Assembly: GCA_009838195.1 (NCBI GenBank)
Contig: VXSC01000036.1
Coordinates: 93,300 to 157,299 of the forward strand
Direction of reading: 5' to 3'
DNA from: Rhodothermaceae bacterium
Lineage (GTDB): Bacteria > Bacteroidota > Rhodothermia > Rhodothermales > Bin80
Length of the DNA: 64,000 bases
Shown here: in pieces, positions 54,686-64,000 of the stretch
Layout of the letters: each line of letters begins with the position of its first letter
How positions within the stretch are numbered: position 1 is the first letter of the stretch
Made by a program: the position numbers and the translations under genes
The notes under the pieces: generated by a model
Database searches by the model: none
Told to the model about the DNA's origin: nothing
Seen by the model: only the letters and a program-made list of their open reading frames with translations

Positions 54686-55162
54686 GATACTTCTCCAATC
54701 AGCTACACGTAGCATTGTGGCATAGGCTCAGAGAGTCGCATGGCTCTACCAGCATCCATCGCGTTCCTTTTTCACCATATACAACGAACTGCCATCATAA
54801 AAGGTGAGGCTCCAAAAATTTAACCCCTGAAGTTTAAACCGCGCATCTATCTTTCGGGAAAATTAAGGCGATTACATACTTAAGTGCATAGTCGCCAAAT
54901 ATTAACCACATTCTGCCCCGTAACCCGGAGCACATCATCATGCTCTTTTAATCCCGACTGTGCCAGCTCGGTCAACTATGAAGAGCATTCCGTGAAGGCC
55001 ACCCTAACATCAAAGATCCAAGATGCTCTGACTTTTTTATATTTCTCCGGTTTCACAGAATCCTTACCCATCTTACCCGGAGAAACGATCGAACATAATT
55101 CCAAATTCCCTGCCCCGCTACGATCCATTTTTTTTCTGACAAAAAATGGGAGGCAGCCTTTG
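54686..55162. other. Long leader region before the Calx-beta surface protein
   Basis: About 475 bp with no recognised gene. The frame of the downstream protein happens to stay open from 54884, but the 93 extra residues lack a signal peptide and look non-coding. The 3' end holds a hairpin touching the Shine-Dalgarno site. The remainder may carry the promoter and a long 5' untranslated region. Confidence 0.5.
55125..55153 (+). promoter_or_regulatory. Hairpin overlapping a strong Shine-Dalgarno site
   Basis: A perfect 9-bp stem CCATTTTTT (55125-55133) pairs with AAAAAATGG (55141-55149) over a 7-base loop. It overlaps by two bases the ribosome site GGGAGG (55148-55153), 9 bases before ATG 55163. 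This is the best Shine-Dalgarno site I noticed in the window. The stem is A/U-rich, so it could open with temperature or be set by a trans factor. Confidence 0.45.
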
Positions 55163-58100
55163 ATGGCCTGGCTAGTTCTCGTCTTTTCGGCAATTTTCGT
55201 ATTGGGTGCTCAACCTCCAATGCCGAAATTTCACTCCATCCTACCCGCAACTGAGCACACTTCCAGCTATGTTGATGAGGACACCTTGTCGACGATGATT
55301 ACGGGGGCAAACCTCCGGTTCTCCTCCCTGGTGAGTTCCGACGGCCAACTCCTTACGTTCACACTGGAGTCAGACGCAGACATACTCAACGAAAACGACG
55401 GTCCAACCACCGTGACTGTAACGGCGCGACTTAATACAGGCTCGCCATACAGTACTCCACAGACGCTGGCAATCACCGTGACTGGATCCGGGCGGGCTGA
55501 TGCAGTTGATTTTGAAAGTGTCCCTAGCTTTGATATCGTAGTTGCGGCGAATGAAATGAGTGGATCAACAAGCTTTACGCTGACACCTAAAAATGATCAG
55601 GTAGATGAAGTAAATGAAACGATTACTATCTCCAGCACCAGTTCTCTGGTAAGTTCAGCAGCCGCTCCGATTACACTACAGGATGACGACGCCCCTCCAA
55701 CTGGTGTCAATCTCCGTTCCAACACAAATGCGCTCTTTGAAGAGGACGGTGAACAAGAAATCATCATCTTTGCTGAAATCCTCAGCCCCACGACTTACGC
55801 CACAACACGGGTTATTCCTGTTACCGTTACCGGAACACAAGTTCAAGATGTGGTCAAATTTGCGCCGGTCGCAAGCTTCAATATCACGCTTCCTGCAGAG
55901 ACAGCAAGCGCAACCACAACCTTTACAATTACCCCCGAAAACAACCTAGTTGATGAGGCGAATGAGACGATTACTGTAGCAAGTACGGCTCCTTTTGTGA
56001 CCGGATCGGCAATTATTAATCTAATAGATGATGATCCGACACCCTCAATTACCCTGACTGCGTCTCCATCATCTGTCGGTGAATCTAGTGGTTCGACACA
56101 GGTTACCATCAGCGCGAACTGGGACAGCCAAATCATTTTCCCTACGGATCAGACGATCCCTCTCACAGTTGCTGGCTCTGGTATTGCTCTAGCTGTGGAC
56201 TTTTTGCCAGTACCAGATTTTGACCTCACGATCCCACAGGGCGCATCCAGCGGTACGACTACATTTATCCTGAGTCCGATCAACGACTCAGAAGATGAGG
56301 TCAACGAAACGATCACGATCAGTAGTAGCAGTGCACTGGTGGACGAATCGGCAACAGTTGTTCTACTGGATAATGATGATGCTCCCGGCAATATCCGCCT
56401 TGCGGCTTATCCATCCGAAATCGGCGAAGGTGATGGGGCAACTTCGGTCACTCTCACGGCTACGATTGGCAACGGCACGACCTTCGCGGAAACCAGAGTA
56501 TTCTCAATTGATGTCACCGGATCTGGAGGAGACAATGTAGTCGGCTTCTCATCCATCTCTAGTTTATTCATCAATTTTGTTCCTGGGACATCTATCAGCA
56601 CCGCAACTCTGGAACTGGTGCCGCTTGACGATGACGAAGATACTGAAGATGAGATCGTCACTCTTTCCAGTAAAGATCCAGCTATAACAGAATCTGCCAC
56701 CATCAGATTGTTGGATGACGATATCACCCCTGTCATCCTACTCAGTGCCGATCCAAGCTCCGTATCGGAAAGTGACGGAGAAACAACTATAACCGTTACT
56801 GCAACCGTGCAAAACTTACCGTCCATGGAAGAGAATCAAACACTCCCTATTATGGTCAGAGGATCCGGTAGAGCAGAAGCCGTTGACTTCATACCCGTGC
56901 CAGATTTTGATCTTGTGATAAGTGCTGGTACATCTGCGGCTTCCACAACCTTTACACTCATGCCCTTGAATGATCCCGAGAACGAGATCGACGAATCGGT
57001 GCTCATAGAAAGTAGTAGTTCCTTGGTGACAAACAGTGCAACCGTTATGATTCTTGATGATGATGATCCGGGTCAAGTGCAACTTTCTGTGACTCCCACA
57101 ACTGTTTACGAAGGGAATGGGACTCAAACGGTAACGGTGACCGGAGTGATCGCCAGTGGACAAGTTTTCCCAGAAGACCGAATCATTCCTCTTTCGATCC
57201 GTGGAAGTGGACAGCCAACTGCAGTAGATTTTGAGCCGATAGCCGATATTGACTTGATTTTCAAGGCGGACCGCCTTACAACTACTACAACCTTTGACGT
57301 AACTCCAATTGATGATCTGGAGTTCGAGTCAGATGAATCCCTTACGGTATCCAGTGCAGATGCGATCATCGAAGCACCGGTTGTTGTTCAGTTGATCAAC
57401 GACGATGAAAGACCGGAAGGGGTCACTCTAACCACATCTCCCGAAAGCATCCGGGAAGATGCCGGCCCCACTACCGTAACCGTGACCGCCTCTGTTGAGG
57501 GCAATACCCGGTATACTACCAGCCACGAAATCCCTTTATACATCACCAACAGTGGTGAGTCGAATTCGGTACAATACCTGCCAATCACCGGAGTGGCTCT
57601 GATGATCCCTCCAGGAGAAGCAAAGGGAAGTGTTGACTTTGAGATTACCCCGGTAAATAATGATATCCATCAGCCGAACGGAATGATCACAATTGGCAGC
57701 GAAAGCGATCTCGTATTGGGGACAACGATGATTCGTCTTGAGAATGATGATGCCGAACCTACAGGAATTACAGTATCCCTGAATCCAACGATCATAACCG
57801 AGGATGCTGGCGAAACGGAGGTCACTCTGACGGTTCACGTTGCCGGAAACACGCGCTATGGGGTAGATAAAACTCTGACGCTTGAAGGCATGGGCTCCGG
57901 TATGCCAGGTGTGGTTGGCTTCTCTTTAACCCTGCCACCTGTGCTTTCTCTTCCAGCGGGCAATGAGTCTACTTCGACCATGTTTCTTGTAGCGCCTGTA
58001 GACAATCTACTGGATGAATCTAATGAGACCCTGACCATTACCGCAAAGGGGGATAATCTTGGAGCTACTGCAGAGCTTTCGCTCACGGATGACGATGCAT

Positions 58101-59812
58101 CTCCGGGTGGATTTGAGTTGGCAATTACTCCTGAGATCATCATAGAAGGTGATGGGCCAACTACTGTGAATGTGACAGCTACGCTCACCGGAGATACGCG
58201 CTACGCAACCACCCAAACTCTTGACCTTTCAGTCGCCGGGCCAACCATCGGCACAGTCAGCTTTGAGAGCGTCCCTGATTTTCAGATTGAAGTGCCTGTC
58301 GGTGCAGAATCAGGTAGCGGCAGCTTTACCCTGAAACCAGTGCAGAACACGATTCCTGAAACGGATGCAACGGTCACGATTACTGCCATGCATATGGGGA
58401 CGACGATCCGTGCGACACTTGTGCTCCGGGATGATGATGAGGCAACGAAACGGGCCGCAGATGCGAATGTAATCCTGTTACCCGAAGCAACCAGGGCCAT
58501 AATTGCCAGTTCCGTCGGAGCGGTCCACGAACGTATTCGAGTATTTCAGAATGGCTCCTCTGTCCAAACCTCTGGGTTCTCCAATGGACTATCCAGAGTT
58601 GCGATGCGATTGCAGAACGATCAACCCCGTAGGTATCCAGTGAAACCCCGGTGGGCTTCGCAACTCAATCGTATTTCCCTAGCTGCCAGCATCAAAGAAC
58701 GTATCACCGTTTGGGCACATGCAGACTACCGTGCTCTCTCCAGTAACAGTAATGATTCTCCTCTTCGCTACGACGGTAGCATCACTGGTTTTCATGGCGG
58801 TGTTGATCTGTCGTTTGGACGATTTCTCGTCGGGCTGTCAGCCTCACAGTTTGACGGCGATCTGGATTATGAACACAGCGGGGGTAGCGCAAATCGACCG
58901 GCTCTGACGGCCCCCTTCGAAGGCCTATACCAAATCAATGCCCATATGCTGACCCCGTACATAAACTGGTCCTGGAATGCACGCTCCGGTGTCTGGGCAA
59001 TGGTTAGTTTCAGTTCAGGAGAGGTAGAAATTTCCGATTCTGAATTAAACTCAGAGGAGGCAAATACCTCCTTGGGTGCCTTGGCAGCAGGGGTTGATTT
59101 AGGCCTGATCACAGCCCCAAGTGGGTTTTCTCTTGCTATCAAAGGAGCTGCCTGGGGTGGACAAATGAACCTGGACCAAAACGCCAGTCGCATTAGCGGA
59201 CTGGATGTGAGTGTGTATCGCTTCCAAATGTCCCTTGAGGGAGCGTACCGAATTCGGCTTGCGGATCAGGGACTAATTCAGCCATTCGCTGAGGCTGGGC
59301 TGCGCGGCGATAGCGGAGATGGTCAAACGGGGGTGGGACTGGAAATGGGTGGCGGTGCACGCCTTTCGCTACCCTCCGCAGGAATTCAGTTTACAGGACG
59401 TGGACAGGTCCTTGTTCTTCACGGAAGAGATATAGACGAATGGGCGTTTAGCGGAATGCTGCGCTATGCTCCGGGTGGGAATACAGGACCAAATCTGGAG
59501 CTGCGTTCATCAACTGGTAAACGTTTCGGAAATTTTCAGGAAATCTGGCAAGATACCAGATGGCTTGCCCGGTATAAGCACAGGAATGCAGGAACACGGC
59601 TTCAATCACGACTCGGTTACGGACTCAACGTCAATCATGGATCGATTATGCCCTACACCGGGGTAGAACTCGGGCATGGTGTAGCCACACAGATGGGGGC
59701 GGAATATCAAATTGGATCCCAACTGAATATTCGGATGGAAGCTGCTTTTCACATGCAGTCCATCATGCGCCAGAGTTCACCGACGATACGTGCCGTGATT
59801 CTACTGCGATAG
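55163..59812 (+). CDS. Large surface protein: nine Calx-beta-like repeats and a C-terminal barrel-like domain
   Basis: 1549 residues from ATG 55163, chosen for the signal peptide MAWLVLVFSAIFVLGAQ and the GGGAGG site. Nine repeats of about 115 residues (about 345 bp period, roughly 55350-58440) each run from a motif like ITLTASPSSVGESSG through a TVTGSG turn to an acidic DDD end. They resemble Calx-beta domains, which bind calcium. After a short linker, about 58640-59812 encodes alternating amphipathic strands rich in Gly and aromatic residues, like an autotransporter beta-barrel. The last residue is Arg, not the usual Phe or Trp. A self-displayed adhesin is the likeliest reading; the end residue leaves room for another export route. 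Confidence 0.72.
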   Translation: MAWLVLVFSAIFVLGAQPPMPKFHSILPATEHTSSYVDEDTLSTMITGANLRFSSLVSSDGQLLTFTLESDADILNENDGPTTVTVTARLNTGSPYSTPQTLAITVTGSGRADAVDFESVPSFDIVVAANEMSGSTSFTLTPKNDQVDEVNETITISSTSSLVSSAAAPITLQDDDAPPTGVNLRSNTNALFEEDGEQEIIIFAEILSPTTYATTRVIPVTVTGTQVQDVVKFAPVASFNITLPAETASATTTFTITPENNLVDEANETITVASTAPFVTGSAIINLIDDDPTPSITLTASPSSVGESSGSTQVTISANWDSQIIFPTDQTIPLTVAGSGIALAVDFLPVPDFDLTIPQGASSGTTTFILSPINDSEDEVNETITISSSSALVDESATVVLLDNDDAPGNIRLAAYPSEIGEGDGATSVTLTATIGNGTTFAETRVFSIDVTGSGGDNVVGFSSISSLFINFVPGTSISTATLELVPLDDDEDTEDEIVTLSSKDPAITESATIRLLDDDITPVILLSADPSSVSESDGETTITVTATVQNLPSMEENQTLPIMVRGSGRAEAVDFIPVPDFDLVISAGTSAASTTFTLMPLNDPENEIDESVLIESSSSLVTNSATVMILDDDDPGQVQLSVTPTTVYEGNGTQTVTVTGVIASGQVFPEDRIIPLSIRGSGQPTAVDFEPIADIDLIFKADRLTTTTTFDVTPIDDLEFESDESLTVSSADAIIEAPVVVQLINDDERPEGVTLTTSPESIREDAGPTTVTVTASVEGNTRYTTSHEIPLYITNSGESNSVQYLPITGVALMIPPGEAKGSVDFEITPVNNDIHQPNGMITIGSESDLVLGTTMIRLENDDAEPTGITVSLNPTIITEDAGETEVTLTVHVAGNTRYGVDKTLTLEGMGSGMPGVVGFSLTLPPVLSLPAGNESTSTMFLVAPVDNLLDESNETLTITAKGDNLGATAELSLTDDDASPGGFELAITPEIIIEGDGPTTVNVTATLTGDTRYATTQTLDLSVAGPTIGTVSFESVPDFQIEVPVGAESGSGSFTLKPVQNTIPETDATVTITAMHMGTTIRATLVLRDDDEATKRAADANVILLPEATRAIIASSVGAVHERIRVFQNGSSVQTSGFSNGLSRVAMRLQNDQPRRYPVKPRWASQLNRISLAASIKERITVWAHADYRALSSNSNDSPLRYDGSITGFHGGVDLSFGRFLVGLSASQFDGDLDYEHSGGSANRPALTAPFEGLYQINAHMLTPYINWSWNARSGVWAMVSFSSGEVEISDSELNSEEANTSLGALAAGVDLGLITAPSGFSLAIKGAAWGGQMNLDQNASRISGLDVSVYRFQMSLEGAYRIRLADQGLIQPFAEAGLRGDSGDGQTGVGLEMGGGARLSLPSAGIQFTGRGQVLVLHGRDIDEWAFSGMLRYAPGGNTGPNLELRSSTGKRFGNFQEIWQDTRWLARYKHRNAGTRLQSRLGYGLNVNHGSIMPYTGVELGHGVATQMGAEYQIGSQLNIRMEAAFHMQSIMRQSSPTIRAVILLR

Positions 59813-60006
59813 AAGACGACTGACTGCATCCAAACATCTCCACAGGGGTTGCAGCGATCTTGGAATGAACTACCCATCGGGGGGATTTGCCCTGATTTCG
59901 TCGGCATACACTGCAGCCAATAAAAAGACACGGTTCCACGGAAAGGCTCCATGTATTACCTTTGTTGAATCCCTGGCACATCTAGCTCTTCCCAATTCTA
60001 ACCCGA

Positions 60007-61716
60007 ATGAAGATGAGGCATCATTGCGCAATCGTATTTACAGCACTGATTTTATTCTCAGGATCAGCTCAGGCTCAGTCTGGACGGATTCCGGTGGCAG
60101 CCGACAGTGGTATGGTTGTTTCCAGTCACTACCTAGCCTCAGAAGCGGGCATGGAGGTCCTTCGAAGCGGGGGTAATGCGGTGGATGCCGCGATTGCAAC
60201 GGCGTTTGCACTCGCAGTCACCCTCCCCTCGGCTGGGAATATCGGAGGAGGAGGATTTCTGGTTTATCATGGCGCGGACGGCTACGTGACTACTCTCAAT
60301 TTCAGGGAAAAAGCGCCTCTGGCAGCAACAGAAACCATGTTTCTGGGACCTGACGGTGAAATAATTGATGATTCCAATCATGAGGGACCGCTTTCCGTTG
60401 GTGTTCCTGGCACAGTCTCTGGACTCTGGCTTGCCCATCAGCGCCTAGGCACAGTAGATTGGGCAACACTTGTAGAACCGGCGGTCCAACTGGCTGCAGA
60501 GGGATTTCCTTCTACGCGTGCTATGCAGTGGTTTCTGGAGCAGCTCGCACAAAGATCGGATCCTCTCTACGAAGCGACCCGCCGTGCTTTTCTGAAAGAT
60601 GGCACGGAGGTTTTCAAACCTGGAGAGATCTGGAAACAGCCCGATCTAGCCGCCTCACTGGCCCGTATCCGTGATCATGGACACGATGGATTCTATAAAG
60701 GGGAAACTGCGCGGCTGTTAAGCGAATTCATGGCCCGCCACGGAGGCCTGATTACCACGGAAGACCTTTCCCTGTACGAAGCAGAAGAACTGCCTCCAGT
60801 CCACGGAAGCTTTGGGGAATATGACATATACTCAATGAGCCCTCCCAGTAGCGGGGGTGTGGCACTTATCACCATGCTCAATATTCTGGAAGGTTATGAC
60901 CTTACATCATTAGGACATAACTCCGCACAATACTTGCATCTACTAACCGAGGCGATGCGACGTGCATTTGCCGATCGTGCAGAGCACCTGGGAGATCCAA
61001 ATTTCAACCCAAATATGCCTGTGCAGCGCTTGATCAGTAAAGCTCACGCCGATCAACTTCGAGCTACCATCAACGAAGAACATGCTTCTGAGAGTGATCC
61101 AGAAGAGCTCAGTCAGTTGTATCTATCTATGGAAAGCGAGGAAACAACCCATCTCTCCGTAGTTGATGCTGCTGGGAATGCAGTTTCGCTGACCTATACA
61201 CTTGAGCATAGCTATGGCTCGCAGATTGTTGCAGATGGGACCGGGTTCTTGTTGAATAATGAGATGGGCGACTTTAATCCGGTTCCAGGCAATACAAACT
61301 TGTCTGGCCGTATCGGTACGCCTCCCAATCTTGTTGCTCCCCAAAAACGTATGCTGAGCAGCATGACCCCTACGATAGTAGCGAAGGATGGAAAACCATT
61401 CATCGTAGTGGGAAGCCCTGGCGGACGTACGATCATCAATACAGTCCTCCAAATCATTCTGAATGTAACTAACTTCGAGATGGACATCGCTCAGGCCGTA
61501 GAAGCCACTCGAATTCATCACCAGTGGCTACCAGACATCACAAGCTTTGAGTCGTGGGGAATCTCTCCCGATACGCAGGCGCTTTATGAGGCCAAAGGCC
61601 ATCGGGTACGTTACCGCAGCTCTCAGGGACGTGCGCATTGCATCATGATCCAAGGCGGCACGCTTTACGGCGCAGCCGATTCACGTAGCTATGACGGACG
61701 GGCAATTGGATTCTAG
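60007..61716 (+). CDS. ggt: Gamma-glutamyltranspeptidase
   Basis: 569 residues with a Sec signal (ending SGSAQAQ), so periplasmic. Self-cleavage would occur before Thr380 in EETTHLSVVD, which becomes the catalytic residue of the small subunit. Family landmarks are GGNAVDAAIATAFAL, PSAGNIGGGGFLVYH, NFREKAPLAA, SPPSSGGVAL and GSPGGRTIINTV. It hydrolyses gamma-glutamyl bonds of glutathione and related compounds, or transfers the glutamyl group. The next gene, an amino-acid permease, starts 26 bp before its stop, suggesting uptake of the released amino acids. Confidence 0.94.
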   Translation: MKMRHHCAIVFTALILFSGSAQAQSGRIPVAADSGMVVSSHYLASEAGMEVLRSGGNAVDAAIATAFALAVTLPSAGNIGGGGFLVYHGADGYVTTLNFREKAPLAATETMFLGPDGEIIDDSNHEGPLSVGVPGTVSGLWLAHQRLGTVDWATLVEPAVQLAAEGFPSTRAMQWFLEQLAQRSDPLYEATRRAFLKDGTEVFKPGEIWKQPDLAASLARIRDHGHDGFYKGETARLLSEFMARHGGLITTEDLSLYEAEELPPVHGSFGEYDIYSMSPPSSGGVALITMLNILEGYDLTSLGHNSAQYLHLLTEAMRRAFADRAEHLGDPNFNPNMPVQRLISKAHADQLRATINEEHASESDPEELSQLYLSMESEETTHLSVVDAAGNAVSLTYTLEHSYGSQIVADGTGFLLNNEMGDFNPVPGNTNLSGRIGTPPNLVAPQKRMLSSMTPTIVAKDGKPFIVVGSPGGRTIINTVLQIILNVTNFEMDIAQAVEATRIHHQWLPDITSFESWGISPDTQALYEAKGHRVRYRSSQGRAHCIMIQGGTLYGAADSRSYDGRAIGF

Positions 61717-63052
61717 ACCTCAAACACTTCGGCGTGCCCTGACCACACTGGATACGTCTGCCGTTCTGATCGGCATCACCATCGGAGCAGGCATTTTTGC
61801 TGTACCGCAGCAAATTGCACTGAACATGAGCTCGTTCAGTCAGATCATCTGGCTTTGGGTAGGCTGTGGAGCACTTGCGCTCGTTGGTTATCTCATTTAT
61901 GCTGAGTTGGGCACTCGTCTACCTGTTACGGGCGGAGAATACGTGTACATCAGCCGAGCTTTCGGCCCCCTAGCCGGCTTCATCTTCGGCTGGGCCCAGC
62001 TATTTATCATCCGTTCCAGCCCAGTGGCAGGCCTCACTCTGGTAACGGTTGCCTACTTTGAGTATTTCGTAGATCTGCTTCCTTGGCAGGAAACCGTCTT
62101 AGCACTATGCATCATTGCCGCCCTCTGCTATCTAAACTATACCGGGATTCAACGCGCAAAAATCTATCAGAATTTTTCGACGATTGCGAAGGTAGGTGGC
62201 CTGCTGCTCTTAGTGATCATTGGTCTGATTGTATTGCCGGGTGGAGAAAGCAAACTCGGAGAAACGGCTGCCAGTCAAAGCAGGCTCGGGTTCACTGGCA
62301 GCATTGCCGACTCAATCCTTCTGGTCCTTTTCACCATGGTTGGCTGGGAGCGCCTCGGATATGCTGCAGGCGAGATGAAAACACCGAACCGCTCACTTCC
62401 TCGCGCATTGCTACTCGGGTTTATCACCGTATTTTTTATTTACTTTGCAACGAACGTTGTATACCACGGCATTCTGGGATTAGAGGCGATTCGCGAAACG
62501 AATCGTGTAGGTGCAGAACTGGCGATTGTACTTCTGGGACCAATCGGGGCTGGTGCCTTTGCCATTCTGGTCATGATTTCGGCCACGGGAAGTGTGAACG
62601 GGACGATTATCGCCGCCCCGCGAGTCTATTATGCAATGGCAAAGGATGGAATCTTTTTTCGTTGGCTTAACTATGTGCATCCAAAATACCGCACCCCATC
62701 CCGAGCGGTCCTGATTCAATGCATATGGGGAACTGTCATTTTGTTGGTACGCGGATCTTTTGAAAACATAGCAACAGGGATGGTCTTTGTCATTCTGATC
62801 TTTTATGCTGTGACTACTGCAGCTTTATTCGTGCTCCGACACCGTAAAGTGGGTGAAGACAATACGATTTTCAAGGTCCCGGGATACCCCGTTCTACCCG
62901 CCATTTATCTACTTTTGCTCGTGGCCTTGATTCTTGTTCGCGGCGTACTGGACTGGCAGCAATCTTTGATTGACTTATCCTTTGTGCTTTCAGGGTTCCC
63001 TGTCGCGGCCTACTTCTTCTGGAGACGCCGTGGGAATGCTTCTAAGGCGTGA
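61691..63052 (+). CDS. APC-superfamily amino-acid permease
   Basis: 453 residues with 12 predicted TM helices. The N-terminal motif VLIGITIGAGIFAVPQQIA is the APC/LAT substrate-binding unwound helix. Later, VLFTMVGWERLGYAAGEMKTPNRSLPRA is the typical TM6-loop. Most like APC-type amino acid/polyamine antiporters; the amino acid is unknown. Translation starts inside ggt (26-bp overlap). There is no later start before residue 47, so the overlap is real. Linkage to ggt suggests import of glutamate, cysteine or glycine derivatives. Confidence 0.9.
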   Translation: MTDGQLDSRPQTLRRALTTLDTSAVLIGITIGAGIFAVPQQIALNMSSFSQIIWLWVGCGALALVGYLIYAELGTRLPVTGGEYVYISRAFGPLAGFIFGWAQLFIIRSSPVAGLTLVTVAYFEYFVDLLPWQETVLALCIIAALCYLNYTGIQRAKIYQNFSTIAKVGGLLLLVIIGLIVLPGGESKLGETAASQSRLGFTGSIADSILLVLFTMVGWERLGYAAGEMKTPNRSLPRALLLGFITVFFIYFATNVVYHGILGLEAIRETNRVGAELAIVLLGPIGAGAFAILVMISATGSVNGTIIAAPRVYYAMAKDGIFFRWLNYVHPKYRTPSRAVLIQCIWGTVILLVRGSFENIATGMVFVILIFYAVTTAALFVLRHRKVGEDNTIFKVPGYPVLPAIYLLLLVALILVRGVLDWQQSLIDLSFVLSGFPVAAYFFWRRRGNASKA

Positions 63053-63062
63053 TTGAGTCGAA

Positions 63063-63086
63063 CGGGTTTGCAACGTTGCGAACCCG
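63063..63086. terminator. Inverted repeat after the permease gene
   Basis: Two 12-base arms, CGGGTTTGCAAC and GTTGCGAACCCG, are complementary apart from one G-T pair and lie 10 bp after the permease stop. A hairpin of about 10 bp with a short loop is possible. No T-tract follows, so it is either a factor-dependent stop, an mRNA end stabiliser or a protein site. Confidence 0.4.
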
Positions 63087-63393
63087 GCACCCCCTGAGTC
63101 AGTGTTTGGAGAGCAAATAATTGTCTTGGCGAATCCCCGGACTCACTTGTTGACACACCGCAAGAATAAATAAATTCTGGTATCCCGTGATAAAACGTAA
63201 TTCATGATTTATGCAGATGCGTAATTCACTGCAAATGTGATTCCCAACAGCAAAATGCCCGGATGGTTATGATGATACCACGGTGTCCCCTCGCAAGGTA
63301 TGAGATGAATTTCGCAGAGCGCGAAACCCTGATAACTATGCTTCGTAGAGGGTTAGTTGCGTAGTATCCATTTACAAACCTTAGCTTTATCCG
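63087..63393. other. Intergenic region before the M16 peptidase
   Basis: About 300 bp without a gene. A 6-bp hairpin (TTTCGC ... GCGAAA) is at 63310-63326. The promoter of the peptidase gene is presumably here, but no convincing hexamers were found. Confidence 0.3.
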
Positions 63394-64000
63394 ATGAAAT
63401 TTAGCTTTTTCACTCTTGCTATCCTGCTGATGTGCGTACCGAGCACTTGGGCCCAGGAAGAGACAACCATGCAAATACCTACGATTAGTTACGAAAAATT
63501 CCATTTGGACAATGGCCTGACTGTCATCGTCCATGAAGATGACAAGGCCCCCCTGGTGGCTGTGAATCTCTGGTATCATGTCGGATCTAAAAATGAGCCT
63601 GAAGGACGCAGCGGATTTGCTCATCTATTTGAACATCTAATGTTCAATGGCTCGGAAAATTTTAACGACGACTACTTCCAGATACTTGAGCGACTTGGTG
63701 CAACAGACCTGAACGGCACGACCAACAGGGACCGTACCAACTATTTTCAGACTGTACCCAAAAATGCAGTCGATCTAGTGTTATGGATGGAATCTGATCG
63801 AATGGGTCACCTCCTTGGTGCGATTGATCAGGCAAAACTTGACGAGCAACGAGGGGTCGTACAGAACGAAAAACGCCAGGGAGAAAATGCTCCATACGGA
63901 CAGGTCTTTAATCATATTACAGATGCTACGTACCCCAAAGGGCATCCCTATGCCCATACCGTGATTGGCTCCATGGAGGATCTGAATGCTGCAGAGTTGG
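63394..64000 (+). CDS. M16-family zinc peptidase (N-terminal part)
   Basis: The first 202 residues of a secreted insulinase/pitrilysin-type peptidase; the gene runs off the right edge. A Sec signal ends CVPSTWAQ. The inverted zinc motif is HLFEH (His77, Glu80, His81), in GFAHLFEHLMFNGSENF. Other family segments are LDNGLTVIVHEDDKAPLVAVNLWYHVGS, GTTNRDRTNYFQTVP and QRGVVQNEKRQ with the third zinc ligand region. Such proteins usually have about 450 or about 900 residues in this phylum. Confidence 0.9.
   Translation, partial: MKFSFFTLAILLMCVPSTWAQEETTMQIPTISYEKFHLDNGLTVIVHEDDKAPLVAVNLWYHVGSKNEPEGRSGFAHLFEHLMFNGSENFNDDYFQILERLGATDLNGTTNRDRTNYFQTVPKNAVDLVLWMESDRMGHLLGAIDQAKLDEQRGVVQNEKRQGENAPYGQVFNHITDATYPKGHPYAHTVIGSMEDLNAAEL

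Noticed and set aside
54884..55162. Longer start for the Calx-beta surface protein
   Set aside because: The frame is open, but the 93 extra residues carry no signal peptide, while ATG 55163 has a signal peptide and a GGGAGG site at the right distance.
55267..58500. Chain of antisense frames across the Calx-beta repeats
   Set aside because: They recur with the repeat period as mirror images of the real coding sequence and have no domain features.
1..64000. tRNA, rRNA, CRISPR, IS or phage sequences
   Set aside because: By eye I found no cloverleaf with a T-loop GGTTCRA box, no regular spacer-repeat array, no transposase or integrase motif; a tRNAscan or Infernal run would be the decisive test.

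Overview
The window reads as chromosomal DNA of a member of the Bacteroidota/FCB group, most likely a marine Rhodothermia- or Balneola-like lineage (inference). Pointers are a type IX secretion (T9SS) C-terminal sorting domain, many lipoproteins, a YpdA-type bacillithiol disulfide reductase, DUF1080/DUF4159/Gfo-Idh-MocA genes, a Cys-type sulfatase, TTG starts and few clear Shine-Dalgarno sites. Gene density is high, with many 1-8 bp overlaps in operons and several convergent pairs overlapping at their 3' ends. I see no rRNA, tRNA, CRISPR array, IS element or phage, so this is mostly core and lineage-specific chromosome.

Layout. 1-8.3 kb: end of an RND adaptor gene, an unusually long RND pump, the murein-recycling ligase mpl, and ccmF. 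8.3-12.3 kb (minus): a four-gene Mn/Zn ABC importer whose two permeases carry extra winged-helix-like C-termini, with a DtxR/MntR-type palindrome in its promoter. 12.5-13.4 kb: a secreted HNH-type nuclease with a T9SS tail. 13.6-20.4 kb (minus): a heterodimeric ABC exporter flanking RNase Z, followed by arsM, an AhpD-like gene and arsS (arsenic methylation and arsenosugar synthesis). 20.5-22.1 kb: arginase and a convergent MntR-like regulator. 22.3-23.1 kb: a frameshifted Calx-beta gene. 23.7-26.0 kb: mnmD and a two-subunit aconitase X. 26.1-30.7 kb: a YhaO/YhaN-type nuclease-ATPase pair and a DUF2335 protein.

30.7-36.3 kb is a lipoprotein block: PhoD-like phosphatase, sulfatase, TolB-like propeller. 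36.5-38.9 kb (minus) is the most unusual locus: two tandem, paralogous, secreted Cys-rich peptides (eight cysteines each after the signal), a six-bladed propeller lipoprotein and a membrane-anchored thioredoxin-like protein, preceded by a two-copy direct repeat and bracketed by two diverged copies of a 45-bp element. 39.0-44.4 kb: a Tat-exported Nif3-like protein and a DUF1080 / Gfo-Idh-MocA / Tat-exported aminotransferase / DUF4159 set.

44.4-54.7 kb is mostly housekeeping: pssA and psd (phosphatidylethanolamine synthesis), an LptF/LptG permease, rsmI, a metallo-beta-lactamase fold hydrolase, a possible kinase-fold protein of unknown family, truA, a Kelch-like lipoprotein, tadA and a ypdA-like reductase. 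55-64 kb: a large surface protein of nine Calx-beta-like repeats plus a C-terminal barrel-like domain, gamma-glutamyltranspeptidase overlapping an APC amino-acid permease, and the start of an M16 peptidase cut by the window edge.

Two themes link neighbours. Manganese: importer, MntR-like regulator and Mn-dependent arginase lie within 14 kb. Arsenic: a methyltransferase, radical-SAM enzyme and companion gene lie directly downstream of an exporter. Functions are assigned from motifs and family knowledge; no database search was run.
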